Of a stretch of DNA of 64,000 nucleotides, positions 23,950 through 37,700 are shown one piece after another. The position numbers and the translations under genes are program-made. The stretch lies in contig JAODUO010000420.1 of NCBI GenBank assembly GCA_025642075.2, forward strand, positions 547,501-611,500, read 5' to 3'. The DNA is from Ridgeia piscesae (lineage: Eukaryota > Annelida > Polychaeta > Sabellida > Siboglinidae). Under the pieces are notes generated by a model. The model did no database searches and was not told the DNA's origin. It saw only the letters and a list, made by a program, of their open reading frames with translations. Position 1 is the first letter of the stretch; each line of letters starts with the position of its first letter.

Positions 23950-24080
23950 ATATTTATGTATGTATGTATGTATGTATGTATGTATGTATGTATGTATGTA
24001 TGTATGTATGTATGTATATATATACATACAATATATCCTAACAGCAGCACATATATATATTATATATATATATACATTAA
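23950..24080. repeat. (GTAT)n and (AT)n microsatellites
   Basis: About 17 GTAT units followed by imperfect AT runs. Non-coding. Confidence 0.9.
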
Positions 24081-24289
24081 ATAAAACCAATAATTTATGG
24101 GTAAACAAATATTTATATTTTCTAAATCCTGATTATTATAACCGACTTATATCACAGTGTAAATCACATCGTATAAAATAAATTCATATTAGTATTCGTC
24201 TCTTTCTCTGTTACAAGTTTATCATTTTAGTGAGCAAAAAGTGCTGTCATCAACATACAGGTAGCCCAGGCATAGAGCTAATAGTAGTC

Positions 24290-24480
24290 ATTCACTCAAT
24301 CACTCACCGATGTCATCTTTCCTGACAACCAGGTACTCTACTCTCCCAGAGGAGTTCCCGTACCTGGCGTAATCGGCTCAAGGTGCTGTGACCATGCCGC
24401 ACTCTCTCACGCACGCACGCACTCACTCACCCACCCACCCACCCACCCACTCACAACCATACACACCAATTTACTCACCG
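24290..24480. repeat. Possible short interspersed element grading into (CACT/CACC)n
   Basis: A moderately GC-rich 100-bp segment (GTACCTGGCGTAATCGGCTC) leads into CACT/CACC runs. On the other strand it would end in a GTGAGTGA tail, as some invertebrate SINEs do. The identity is a guess. Confidence 0.3.
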
Positions 24481-24485
24481 ATTCA

Positions 24486-25135
24486 GTGACTCACCATTCA
24501 ACAGATCATTCAGCGAGTCACTCACTCATTCACTCCTGCTTATTCACTCACCCATTCATTCACTCCTGCTTATTCACTCACCCATTAATTCCTGCTTATT
24601 CACCCACTCATTCACTCATGCTTATTCACTCACTCATTCACTCCTGCTTATTCACCCATTCATTCACTCCTGCTTATTCACTCACCCATTAATTCCTGCT
24701 TATTCACCCACTCATGCTTATTCACTCACTCATTCACTCCTGCTTATTCACCCATTCATTCACTCCTGCTTATTCACTCACCCATTAATTCCTGCTTATT
24801 CACTCACTCATTCACTCCTGCTTATTCACCCATTCATTCACTCCTGCTTATTCACTCACCCATTAATTCCTGCTTATTCACTCACTCATTCACTCCTGCT
24901 TATTCATTCACCCACTCATTCCTGCTTATTCACTCAATTATGCATTCCTGCTTATTCACTCACCCATTCATTCCTGCTTATTCACTCACTTATTCATTCC
25001 TGCTTATTCACTCACTTATTCATTCCTGCTTATTCACTCACTTATTCATTCCTGCTTATTCACTCACTTATTCATTCCTGCTTATTCACTCACTTATTCA
25101 TTCCTGCTTATTCACTCTGTAACCAACCCACTCAC
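24486..25135. repeat. Minisatellite with ATTCCTGCTTATTCACTCAC core
   Basis: Nested 22- to 42-bp units of CACTCATTCACTCCTGCTTA. Later units settle into a regular 29-bp form (25000-25110). It lies downstream of SH3BP2. Confidence 0.9.
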
Positions 25136-25329
25136 TCACCCATGCCCACCGTCTCACTTGCTCTCCCAACCAGACAATAACAAAACATTAAAAGAAACCA
25201 ACATCTGTAAGCTACAATGTAACATTAATTTGCTGATACGGTCGCAACTCGAATAAGTTAATTCAATAAACGTTGACGAATCAATCCCGTTGATGCCCAG
25301 CGACAGGTCAGTCTCCAGTTGTTAAAAGT

Positions 25330-25590
25330 GAGTCACACTGAATTCAGTTGCACTGAGTTGAACCGAGTCGCACCGAGTTGATCTGAGTCGCACCGAGTTG
25401 ATCTGAGTCGCACCAAGTTGAACTGGGTTGCACCGAGTTGAATTGAGTCGCTCCAAGTTGAAACGTGTCACACCGAATAGAATTGAGTTACACCGAGTTG
25501 AACTGGTTTGCACCAAGTTGAACTGGGTTGCACCGTTTGAGCTGAAGTGGGTTGCACTGAGCTGAGTCGAGTCACACCAAGTTGAACAAC
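25330..25590. repeat. Minisatellite, about 20-bp GAGTTGAACTGAGTCGCACC unit
   Basis: About 13 imperfect units just downstream of the SH3BP2 stop codon (25665), probably in its 3' UTR or just beyond. Confidence 0.85.
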
Positions 25591-25664
25591 ACCCACATGT
25601 CTGTATGACTTTTTGAGTGACTCACACGTAGAACCTTGTGAGTCTGACTGATTGCATGAGTGAC

Positions 25665-25790
25665 TCACACATGTCTGTAGGACTTTGTGAGCCGCACTGA
25701 ATAGCCAGGCAAGTTGTTGTGTCTGTAGTATGACAGAAGGTTCTCGCCACTGTGGAAAGGTTTGTCGACTCTTAGGAAATACACATCCTT
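25665..25790 (-). CDS. SH3BP2: SH3BP2 exon 14: end of SH2 domain and stop
   Basis: The acceptor is CTGGGTTTCAG; 41 codons then TGA. It encodes KDVYFLRVDKPFHSGENLLS, then YYRHNNLPGYSVRLTKSYRHV. This matches human [20 protein letters not shown] and then EHYHTHVLPS near the C-terminus of 3BP2. Confidence 0.92.
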   Translation of the reverse strand, partial: KDVYFLRVDKPFHSGENLLSYYRHNNLPGYSVRLTKSYRHV

Positions 25791-28700
25791 CTGAAACCCA
25801 GAAACATGACAGGATGTAGTGTGTGACTACTTCTAACAGCAACAAGTGGCTGCCATACACAACAAGTGAGGGTCAGGACCACATGCGCCCGAGTCGTTTA
25901 TGATTCTACTTGGTCCTATCCAAGGTGAGGACAGGGACCACACAGACACAGTTGCTGTTCACTTGTCTGCGCGCTACTCTGTCTTTTAAACGTAAGAATG
26001 TTTCTTTGTACCAACAAACTTCATGTTAATATACATAATTGTAGTGGCGAAATGCTCGTTTGACATCATTCTATTAATGTCAACGCAACACAAGATTACA
26101 TATTCGTGGAGATTAATGCCAGATTTACACAGATCTCTGTATTGTTCCACCCGTTCGTTGTGTTGTCAAATGTGTGGCACTTGCAAAGACACGTCGCTTA
26201 CTGATTATAATGCCATGATTGTGATTGTGTAGGTGCTATAGTAGTAGTGTTAATATATTTAAAAATAAAATCGACATGTACCTAAGAAGGGCGGGGTTTA
26301 CTTAGATAGATAGGTTGGACTCTCGATAAGCCAAAGGGCTTCCTAGTCCGCCTGCCATCTAGAGTTGAATCTCTAGGTGGCAATCTTGTTAAATCTATTC
26401 TGGCGAATTATTTTATAGTTATTTTATTATTTATGAGACGGCAGGTGATTATTTATAATCAATGAAGTATCAATAGTTAATTACATCTAATGTTGGCCTA
26501 ATTAAATTTATCTGATGATTGTCTCAGTTAACCTGTCCATCAGGGTGGGATTAGCCAATAAAAACCATCGTCACATTATGTTTCTGCATAGCAATGAATA
26601 AAGTAAAAGCAATTGTTTGTCAAGACAGTACAGTGCTAAAATCTGAATTTGCAACATTAAGCTTGAATAAACTTGATGATTGGTGTGTTTTGAAATGTGT
26701 TGATTTTTTAATCCGTAACTAGCCTCCACCAATTGGCAATACTGGTAGCGTTTGTGTTAAAATACATAATTGTATTGGCACAATGCTCATTTTACATTCT
26801 ATAGAATAGCATCACATATATTCTAGAAATCATTCAGCCATTCTGCGAATACTGCATGAAGATGACCTGTACACTGTTATCCTCCACCATCAATAGCCAG
26901 GTATCCATGCCGCTGGGTAGCCTGGAGCGGTGTAGAATTAATGATCATGTGTGGAGCTCGGAGCAGCTGCTCAACGATTCAAACATGTTAACACTAACTA
27001 AGACGGGGACGCTCTACCCACCATGTCACAGTGCCCCAGTGTAAACAGCCAGAACAGTCAAAGCAATGCAAATGATTAGTGAGTTTTACCTCGATGATCT
27101 TAAACTTGCATAACTTCTTTATTGGAATGTGAACCACGAGAACCTGTGGGAGAAAACAATCACGACCAGTTGGACAGGAAGAAACAAGCACAAGCATTGA
27201 CATGGCAAGTAACAAGAATGTGTATTAAGATAGGAAGTAACAGTCATACAATTTGTTAGAAGAAAGAAGTCACAAGAATGTGTATTGACAAAGGAAGTAA
27301 CAGTCACACATTGCGTTGGAAGAAAGAAGTCACAAGAATGTGTATTGACAAAGGAAGTAACAGTCACACATTGCGTTGGAAGAAAGAAGTCACAAGAATG
27401 TGTATTGACAAAGGAAGTAACAGTCACACATTGCATTAGAAGAAAGAAGTCACAAGAATGTGTATTGACAAAGGAAGTAACAGTCACACATTGCATTAGA
27501 AGAAAGAAGTCACAAGAATGTGTATTGACAAAGGAAGTAACAGTCACACATCATGTTAGAAGAAAGAAGTCACAAGAATGTGTATTGACAAAGGAAGTAA
27601 CAGTCACACATCGTGTTAGAAGAAAGAAGTCACAAGAATGTGTATTGACAAAGGAAGTAACAGTCACACATTGTGTTAGAAGAAAGAAGTCACAAGAATG
27701 TGTATTGACAAAGGAAGTAACAGTCACACATTGTGTTAGAAGAAAGAAGTTACAAGAATGTGTATTGACAAAGGAAGTAACAGTCACACATTGTGTTGGA
27801 AGAAAGAAGTCACAAGAATGTGTATTGACAAAGGAAGTAACAGTCACACATTGTGTTGGAAGAAAGAAGTCACAAGAATGTGTATTGACAAAGGAAGTAA
27901 CAGTCACACATTGTGTTAGAAGAAAGAAGTCACAAGAATGTGTATTGACAAAGGAAGTAACAGTCACACATTGTGTTAGAAGAAAGAAGTCACAAGAATG
28001 TGTATTGACAAAGGAAGTAACAGTCACACATCATGTTAGAAGAAAGAAGTCACAAGAATGTGTATTGACAAAGGAAGTAACAGTCACACATTGTGTTAGA
28101 AGAAAGAAGTCACAGGAATGTGTATTGACAAAGGAAGTAACAGTCACACATTGTGTTAGAAGAAAGAAGTCACAAGAATGTGTATTGACAAAGGAAGTAA
28201 CAGTCACACATTGCGTTGGAAGAAAGAAGTCACAAGAATGTGTATTGACAAAGGAAGTAACAGTCACACAATTTGTTAGAAGAAAGAAGTCACAGGAATG
28301 TGTATTGACAAAGGAAGTAACAGTCACACAATTTGTTAGAAGAAAGAAGTCACAGGAATGTGTATTGACAAAGGAAGTAACAGTCACACATGGTGTTAGA
28401 AGAAAGAAGTCACAAGAATGTGTATTGACAAAGGAAGTAACAGTCACACATCATGTTAGAAGAAAGAAGTCACAAGAATGTGTATTGACAAAGGAAGTAA
28501 CAGTCACATATTTTGTTAGAAGAAAGAAGTCACAAGAATGTGTATTAACAAAGGAAGTAACAGTCACACATTGTGTTAGAAGAAAGAAGTCACAAGAATG
28601 TGTATTGACAAAGGAAGTAACAGTCACACATCATGTTAGAAGAAAGAAGTCACAAGAATGTGTATTGACAAAGGAAGTAACAGTCACACATTGTGTTGGA

Positions 28701-31700
28701 AGAAAGAAGTCACAAGAATGTGTATTGACAAAGGAAGTAACAGTCACACATTGTGTTAGAAGAAAGAAGTCACAAGAATGTGTATTGACAAAGGAAGTAA
28801 CAGTCACACATTGCATTAGAAGAAAGAAGTCACAAGAATGTGTATTGACAAAGGAAGTAACAGTCACACATTGTGTTAGAAGAAAGAAGTCACAAGAATG
28901 TGTATTGACAAAGGAAGTAACAGTCACACATTGCGTTAGAAGAAAGAAGTCTGAAGAAACTGTCTCTTATTCTCCTCCACTGAGCAATATTGTGTGATAT
29001 TAAACATCATCATTTTGAGATGATCACTAACAAGAAAGTGTATAATTGTCGCAGGTAGAAACAAGACTGAATCAAATATTTCACTATCAATTAATTAAAC
29101 AACTATTTATTAGTTGTGTAAATGCTAGCTGCCCAAATGTGTTTAAAATGTACATCAGAGATAATTGTATGTGTACATCAGACATCACTGTGTGTACATC
29201 AGACATCATTGTGTATAGTTTGTATACATCAGACAGCTCTGTTTGTGTACACTAGAGACGCAGGCACTGTACCACATGCTCCATGTGCACTGTGCCGCGC
29301 GCACTGTGCCATGTGCACTGTGCTGCACGCACTGTGCCATGTGCACTGTGCCGCACGCACTGTGCTGCGTGAACTGTGCCGCGTGCATTGTGCCACGTGC
29401 ACTGTGCCGTGCACTCTGCCACGTGCACTGTGCCGCATGCAATGTGCTGCGTGAACTGTGCCGCGTGCATTGTGCCACGTGCACTGTGCCATGCACACTG
29501 TGCCATGTGCACTGTGCCGTGCACACTGTGCCATGTGCACTGTGCTGCACACACTGTGCCATGTGCACTGTGCCGCACGCACTGTGCAATGTGCACTCAC
29601 CGCCTGTTGTCCATTGTCTGTGTAGCGGATCAAGTAGACGCCGTCTTCGTCCTGGTTCCTGATGCAGCTGTCAAGTAAAAACAGAACGAGTCAACCTTCA
29701 TGTCTCATTTCTATGAAATCCCACAACATTGAGCAATTAATACAAAGTGGCTAGTACCTAGTCAAGACGGATTGATGTATTTTAAATGGTGCTATTTTAA
29801 TACAAGTTATTTAACATATGCTTTTTTCATGGTGCACTTTTGGAAAATTGTTCTTGGTTTTATTTTTTAAGACAATCTTCTGGTCTGACATTGTCCTATC
29901 TTACAGAGTAGGTCAATGATGACACTGTCCTCTCTGACAGGGTAGGTCAATGGTGACACTGTCTTCTCTGACAGTGTAGATCCATGGTGACACTGTCCTC
30001 TCTGACAGGATAGGTCAATGATAACACTGTCCTCTCTGATTGAGTAGGTAAATGGTGACACTGTCCTCTCTGACATTGTAGATCCATGGTGACACTGTCC
30101 TCTCTGACAGGATAGGTCAATGATAACACTGTCCTCTCTGATTGAGTAGGTAAATGGTGACACTGTCCTCTCTGACAGTGTAGATCCATGGTGACACTGT
30201 CCTCTCTGACAGGATAGGTCAATGATAACACTGTCCTCTCTGATTGAGTAGGTCAATGGTGATACTGTCCTCTCTGACAGGATAGGTCAATGATAACACT
30301 GTCCTCTCTGATTGAGTAGGTCAATGGTGACACTGTCCTCTCTGACCAAGTAGGTCAATAGTGACACAGTCCTGTCTAATAGAGTAGGTCAATGGTGACA
30401 TTGTCTTCTCTGACAGAGTAGGTCAATAGCGACACTGTCCTCTCTGACAGAGCAGGTCAATGGTGACACTGTTCTGTCGTATAGGGTAGGTTAATCGTAA
30501 CAATGACCTATCTGTTGACCTATCTGTCAATGTTGAAAGTCTTCTCTGGTAGAAGTGACCAGTGACAATATCCTGTCTGATAGAAGTTAACTGTGACAAT
30601 GTCCTTCTGACAGAGGTGAGCTGTCCTAATGTCCTGTTTGCTAGATGTGACCAATGACAATATCCTGTGAATCTGTGACAATATCCTGTCAGATACAGGT
30701 GACCTGTGGCAATGTCTTGTCAAACATCGGTGACCTGTGACAATATTCTGTCAGATATAGATGACCTGTGACAATGTCCTGTCAGATATAGGTGAACTGT
30801 GACAATATCCTGTCAGATATAGGGGACCTGTAACAATGTCCTGTCAGACATAGGTGACCTGTGACAATATCCTGTCAGATAATGGTGACCTGTGGCAATG
30901 TCTTGTCAGATATAGGTGACCTGTGACAATGTCCTGTCAGATGCAGGTGACCTGTGACAATGTCTTGTCAGATATAGGTGACCTGTGACAATGTCCTATC
31001 AGATATAGGTGACCTGTGACAATATACTGTCAGATATAGATGACCTGTGACAATGTCCTGTCATATATAGGTGACATGTGACAATGTCCTGTCAGATATA
31101 GATGACCTGTGACAATATCCTGTCAGATATAGGTGACCTGTGACAATGTCCTGTCAGATACAGGTGACCTGTGGCAATGTTTTGTCAAACATTGGTGACC
31201 CGTGACAATGTCCTGTCAGGTATAGGTGACCTGTGACAATGTCCTGTCAGATATAGGTGACCTGTGACAATATCCTGTCAGATATAGGTGACCTGTGACA
31301 ATGTCCTGTCAGATATAGGTGACCTGTGACAATGTCCTGTCAGATATAGGTGACCTGTGACAATATCCTGTCAGATAATGGTGACCTGTGGCAATGTCTT
31401 GTCAGATATAGGTGACCTGTGACAATGTCCTGTCAAATGCAGGTGACCTGTGACAATGTCTTGTCAGATATAGGTGACCTGTGACAATGTCCTATCAGAT
31501 ATAGGTGACCTGTGACAATATACTGTCAGATATAGATGACCTGTGACAATGTCCTGTCATATATAGGTGACCTGTGACAATGTCCTGTCAGATATAGATG
31601 ACCTGTGACAATATCCTGTCAGATATAGGTGACCTGTGACAATGTCCTGTCAGATACAGGTGACCGGTGGCAATGTTTTGTCAAACATTGGTGACCTGTG

Positions 31701-34700
31701 ACAATATCCTGTCAGATATAGGTGACCTGTGACAATGTCCTGTCAGATATAGGTGACCTGTGACAATGTCCTGTCAGATATAGGGGACCTGTAACAATGT
31801 CCTGTCAGACATAGGTGACCTGTGACAATATCCTGTCAGATAATGGTGACCTGTGGCAATGTCTTGTCAGATATAGGTGACCTGTGACAATGTCCTGTCA
31901 GATGCAGGTGACCTGTGACAATGTCTTGTCAGATATAGGTGACCTGTGACAATGTCCTATCAGATATAGGTGACCTGTGACAATATACTGTCAGATATAG
32001 ATGACCTGTGACAATGTCCTGTCATATATAGGTGACATGTGACAATGTCCTGTCAGATATAGATGACCTGTGACAATATCCTGTCAGATATAGGTGACCT
32101 GTGACAATGTCCTGTCAGATAAGGTGACCTGTGGCAATGTTTTGTCAAAATTAGGTGACCCTGTGACAATGTCCTGTCAGGTATAGGTGACCTGTGACAA
32201 TGTCCTGTCAGATATAGGTGACCTGTGACAATATCCTGTCAGATATAGGTGACCTGTGACAATGTCCTGTCAGATATAGGTGACCTGTGACAATGTCCTG
32301 TCAGATATAGGTGACCTGTGACAATATCCTGTCAGATAATGGTGACCTGTGGCAATGTCTTGTCAGATATAGGTGACCTGTGACAATGTCCTGTCAGATG
32401 CAGGTGACCTGTGACAATGTCTTGTCAGATATAGGTGACCTGTGACAATGTCCTATCAGATATAGGTGACCTGTGACAATATACTGTCAGATATAGATGA
32501 CCTGTGACAATGTCCTGTCATATATAGGTGACCTGTGACAATGTCCTGTCAGATATAGATGACCTGTGACAATATCCTGTCAGATATAGGTGACCTGTGA
32601 CAATGTCCTGTCAGATACAGGTGACCGGTGGCAATGTTTTGTCAAACATTGGTGACCTGTGACAATGTCCTGTCAGATATAGGTGACCTGTGACAATGTC
32701 CTGTCAGATATTGGTGACCTGTGACAATATCCTGTCAGATATAGTTGACTTGTGACAATGTCCTGTCAGATATAGGTGACCTGTGACAATATCCTGTCAG
32801 ACATAGATGATCTGTGACAATATCCTGTCAGATATAGATGACCTGTGACAATGTCCTGTCAGACATAGATGACCTGTGACAATATCCTGTCAAATAGGGG
32901 TGACCTGTGACAATGTCCTGTCAGTCATAGTTGACTTGTGACAATGTCCTGTCAGATATAGGTGACCTGTGACAATATCCTGTCAGACATAGATGATCTG
33001 TGACAATATCCTGTCAGATATAGATGACCTGTGACAATGTCCTGTCAGACATAGATGACCTGTGACAATATCCTGTCAGATAGGGGTGACCTGTGACAAT
33101 GTCCTGTCAGTCATAGATGACTTGTGACAATGTCCTGTCAGATAGGGGTGACATGTGACAATGTCCTGTGTGACAGAAGTTAACAGTGACACTAATGAGT
33201 GACATGTGACTAGATGTTGACTGTGTCACCTGTCTCCAGCGTCCTTTGATCCTGTCCAAAATCGCATCATTCCACAGGTTCTGTAAGACATAAGACAGTT
33301 CAAGAAACATACTTCAGTTCAACAAACACACTGCAGTTCAACGAACACACTTCAGTTTGACAAACACATCCGACACACTTCAGGAAACAAAACTAGCACA
33401 ACTGACACATCCTATACAGTGCAGTAAACTTCACAATATCCACGCACTGCAGTAAACAAAACTAACACATTCCACACACTGCATTAAACAAAACTGACAC
33501 ATTCCACACACTGCAATAAACAACACTAACACATTCCACACACAGAGTTGAGGAAACAACACTAACACATTCTATATAGATCAGTAAACAACACTAACAC
33601 ACCACAAACACTGCAGGAAACAACACTAACACATCCACACGCTGCAGGAAACAACACTAACACATTCTATATAGAGCAGTAAACAACACTAACACACCAC
33701 AAACACTGCAGGAAACAACACTAACACATCCACACACTGCAGGAAACAACACTAACACATTCTATATAGAGCAGTAAACAACACTAACACACCACAAACA
33801 CTGCAGGAAACAACACTAACACATCCACACGCTGTAGGAAACAACACTAACACATTCTATATAGAGCAGTAAACAACACTAACACACCACAAACACTGCA
33901 GGAAACAACACTAACACATCCACACGCTGCAGGAAACAACACTAACACATCCACACACTGCAGGAAACAACACTAACACATCCACACGCTGCAGGAAACA
34001 ACACTAACACATCCACACGCTGCAGGAAACAACACTAACACATCCACACGCTGCAGGAAACAACACTAACACATCCACACGCTGCAGGAAACAACACTAA
34101 CACATCCACACGCTGCAGGAAACAACGCTAACACACCCTATACACTGCATAAAACAACATTAACACATCACACACACTGCACAGGAAACACCCACACACC
34201 TAACCAAACAACCCACCCACCCACCCACCCACCCCCCACATACATAGCTAGCTGATGTGCTTCCAACTGCCCACTGTAAAGAGCCTCTGAAAGTGTTTTA
34301 AAAACCAAAATGACAACTGGATGTAGAATACAATGAGATTACCTGAGACACGTCATTATACATCCTACGTCTTCATAGTCATGGTGATTTGGGTCATCTG
34401 GCTCGATGGGCTGCAGGTGAAAAGAAAATGTCCTAGCATGGCACGAAATTGAGGTTGGACTGGGCACAGATGGTCATAAGTGCAGGTGTTTGTTGTGTCC
34501 ATGGTATACAGGTGATCATAAATACAGGTGTTTGCTGTGTCCATGGTATACAGGTGGTCATAAGTACAGGTGTTTGTTGTGTCCATGGTATACAGGTGAT
34601 CATAAATACAGGTGTTTGTTGTGTCCATGGTATACAGGTGGTCATAAGTACAGGTGTTTGTTGTGTCCATGATATACAGGTGGTCATAAGTACAGGTGTT

Positions 34701-37700
34701 TGTTGTGTCCACGGTATACAGGTGATCATAAGTACAGGTGTTTGTTGTGTCCATGGTATACAGGTGGTCATAAATACAGGTGTTTGTTGTGTCCACGGTA
34801 TACAGGTGGTCATAAATACAGGTGTTTGTTGTGTCCATGGTATACAGGTGGTCATAAATACAGGTGTTTGTTGTGTCCATGGTATACAGGTGATCATAAA
34901 TACAGGTGTTTGTTGTGTCCATGGTATACAGGTGGTCATAAGTACAGGTGTTTGTTGTGTCCATGGTATACAGGTGGTCATAAGTACAGGTGTTTGTTGT
35001 GTCCATGGTATACAGGTGGTCATAAGTACAGGTGTTTGTTGTGTCCATGGTATACAGTTGGTCATAAGTACAGGTGTTTGTTGTGTCCATGGTATACAGT
35101 TGGTCATAAGTACAGGTGTTTGTTGTGTCCACGGTATACAGGTGATCATAAATACAGGTGTTTGTTGTGTCCATGGTATACAGGTGGTCATAAGTACAGG
35201 TGTTTGTTGTGTCCATGGTATACAGTTGGTCATAAGTACAGGTGTTTGTTGTGTCCATGGTATACAGTTGGTCATAAGTACAGGTGTTTGTTGTGTCCAC
35301 GGTATACAGTTGGTCATAAGTACAGGTGTTTGTTGTGTCCATGGTATACAGTTGGTCATAAGTACAGGTGTTTGTTGTGTCCATGGTATACAGGTGGTCA
35401 TAAGTACAGGTGTTTGTTGTGTCCATGGTATACAGTTGGTCATAAGTACAGGTGTTTGTTGTGTCCATGGTATACAGGTGGTCATAAGTACAGGTGTTTG
35501 TTGTGTCCATGGTATACAGTTGGTCATAAGTACAGGTGTTTGTTGTGTCCACGGTATACAGGTGGTCATAAGTACAGGTGTTTGTTGTGTCCACGGTATA
35601 CAGGTGGTCATAAGTACAGGTGTTTTTGTGTCCACAATTCACAGATGGTCATAGGTACAGGTGTTTGTTGTGTACATAATACACAGGTGGTCATGATAGA
35701 AGTGTTTGGTGTAGATAAATCACTAGATATAATACACAGGTTGTCATATAACATCCCTATTTGTTGTACAAATAATATTGTAGTACAGCTGTTTATTGCA
35801 GGTGTTCCTAATACAAAGGTGATCATATGATACAGGTGTTTGTTTCAGGTAAGGTAGGTACTCACTGTGTTCTTAGGGCTGCGTGCTGTGTGTTCTCTTG
35901 CACTCTTACTGAAATCATCAAAACCATTTATATTTTATCTTGTCACTTGATGACACATGATGACACACAATACAAAATGACACATGACACGAGATGAAAC
36001 ATAACACGAAGAAGACGCAATCTTCTGAGTGTCCAGGTGTGATCAGCAACTTTCAACTGGATCAGGGTAGAATTGTGGCCATGCATAAATAACAACGCAC
36101 ATAAATAAACCTTTTCCCATGACAAATTCAACATAACATTTCCTTCAAATTCTCTCTTGCACCCGTTTGTGTATTTCGAGATCAAACTGTTTTTATGCAA
36201 GAAGAATACCACCTGAGTGATGCACAGACAGATCCCAGCATGACTGAGATGACTTCTGACCTTAGACACGGTGGATGGAGAAATATTCATCATCTCAGTT
36301 GTAAATGATGCAACCGTTGACAGGTGGAAATGTCACCAATGTTGTTATCGTGCACAAGTATTTAAAGAAAGCAAAGTGGAAGTAGTGTCACGTGACATAA
36401 GTGGCAATAAAATATCTGCCACTCTGGTGCCGGTTACGTCATTTTTAGTCCTTATTAGCAAGCAGTGTCCAGCACCTTAACCATCTCTACAACAACAGTG
36501 ACAACGTGTCTAAAACAACAACCACCACCACTGCTAGTAGTAACAACAGTGACAACATGCCTAAGACAACAACCACCACCACTGCTAGTAGTAACAACAG
36601 TGACAACATGCCTAAAACAACAACCACTATCACTGTTACGAGTAACAACAATGACAACGTGCCTAAAACAACAACCACTACCACCACTAGTAGTAAAAAC
36701 AGTGACAACATGCCTAAAACAACAACCACTATCACCGTTACGAGAAACAACAATGACAACGTGCCTAAAACAACAACCACTACCACCACTAGTAGTAACA
36801 ACAGTGACAATATGCCTAAAACAACAACCACTACCACCATTACGAGTAACAACAGTGACAACATGCCTAAAACAACAACCACCACCACTGCTAGTAGTAA
36901 CAACAGTGACAACATGCCTAAAACAACAACCACTACCACCGTTACGAGTAACAACAATGACAACATGCCTAAAACAACAACCACTACCACCATTACGAGT
37001 AACAACAATGACAACGTGCCTAAAACAACAACCACTACCACCACTAGTAGTAACAACAGTGACAACCTGCCTAAAACAACAACCACTACCACCATTACGA
37101 GTAACAACAGTGACAACGTGCCTAAAAAACAACCACTACCAGTACCAGTACCAAACTATGGTGCTTACCTTGGTACAATCACCCCTGTAGGCTTCTTCAA
37201 GAGAAATCACACAAACACCATCAAACAACTATACATTAAAACTGACTACCACTACAAATATTTGCACACACAAAAACACTTCATATTATAAGTATGCTTC
37301 GTTATTGTCACCTTGTAATCCACAGTGCAATCCTAACTGGTGAACCAAGATGACAGTACTAACTGTCCCAAAAACTTCACTAAAATCTATGTGAACCACT
37401 TGCTCACTGGCCATGACTGATTGAGTCCATGGTATTGGAGGTACCGTATAGTAAAACGTTTTTCACTGAATGGTGTTTTCGATTTCCCAATTGGTAGCAC
37501 TCATTCACTCACTGATCAGACACATGTGTGGTTATTCTCAGCACCACAACTTTAACCATGTGTGAGGTAGTTAGTCAACATCTTTTTCAAGCGATTGCTT
37601 CTTCAACACGAGAACAGACAATAGCCAGCTTGTGCAGTGTTGGCAAGGCCGTGTCTTCAAGAGATGCTTCTGTGATCAGTGACATAAATTTAAGGGACTC

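Noticed and set aside
25468..25860. 130-codon minus-strand frame starting MYGSHLLLLEVV
   Set aside because: It overlaps SH3BP2 exon 14 in the wrong frame; the correct frame there is KDVYFLRVDKPF.
26880..26980. Possible last exon of SH3BP2 (EQLLRAPHMIINSTPLQATQ)
   Set aside because: Poor acceptor, stop just upstream, and the exon at 25665-25790 matches the SH2 C-terminus far better and in phase.
27285..28997. 570-codon frame with repeating KKSQECVLTKEVTVTH
   Set aside because: Unit of exactly 20 codons without stops inside an SH3BP2 intron; the opposite strand is equally open.
29206..29678. Cysteine/histidine-rich frames (ALCHVHCAAHTVPC)
   Set aside because: All arise from the GTGCACTGTGCC repeat; open in several frames and on both strands.
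34365..35830. Frames of about 400 codons on both strands (TNTCTYDHLYTMDT and CVHGIQVVISTGVC)
   Set aside because: A 42-bp repeat gives three open frames on two strands; no family resemblance.
36455..37291. Threonine-rich mucin-like frame (TTTTTTSSNNSDNMPK)
   Set aside because: Generated by a 51-bp repeat on the antisense strand of SH3BP2; no signal peptide or anchor.
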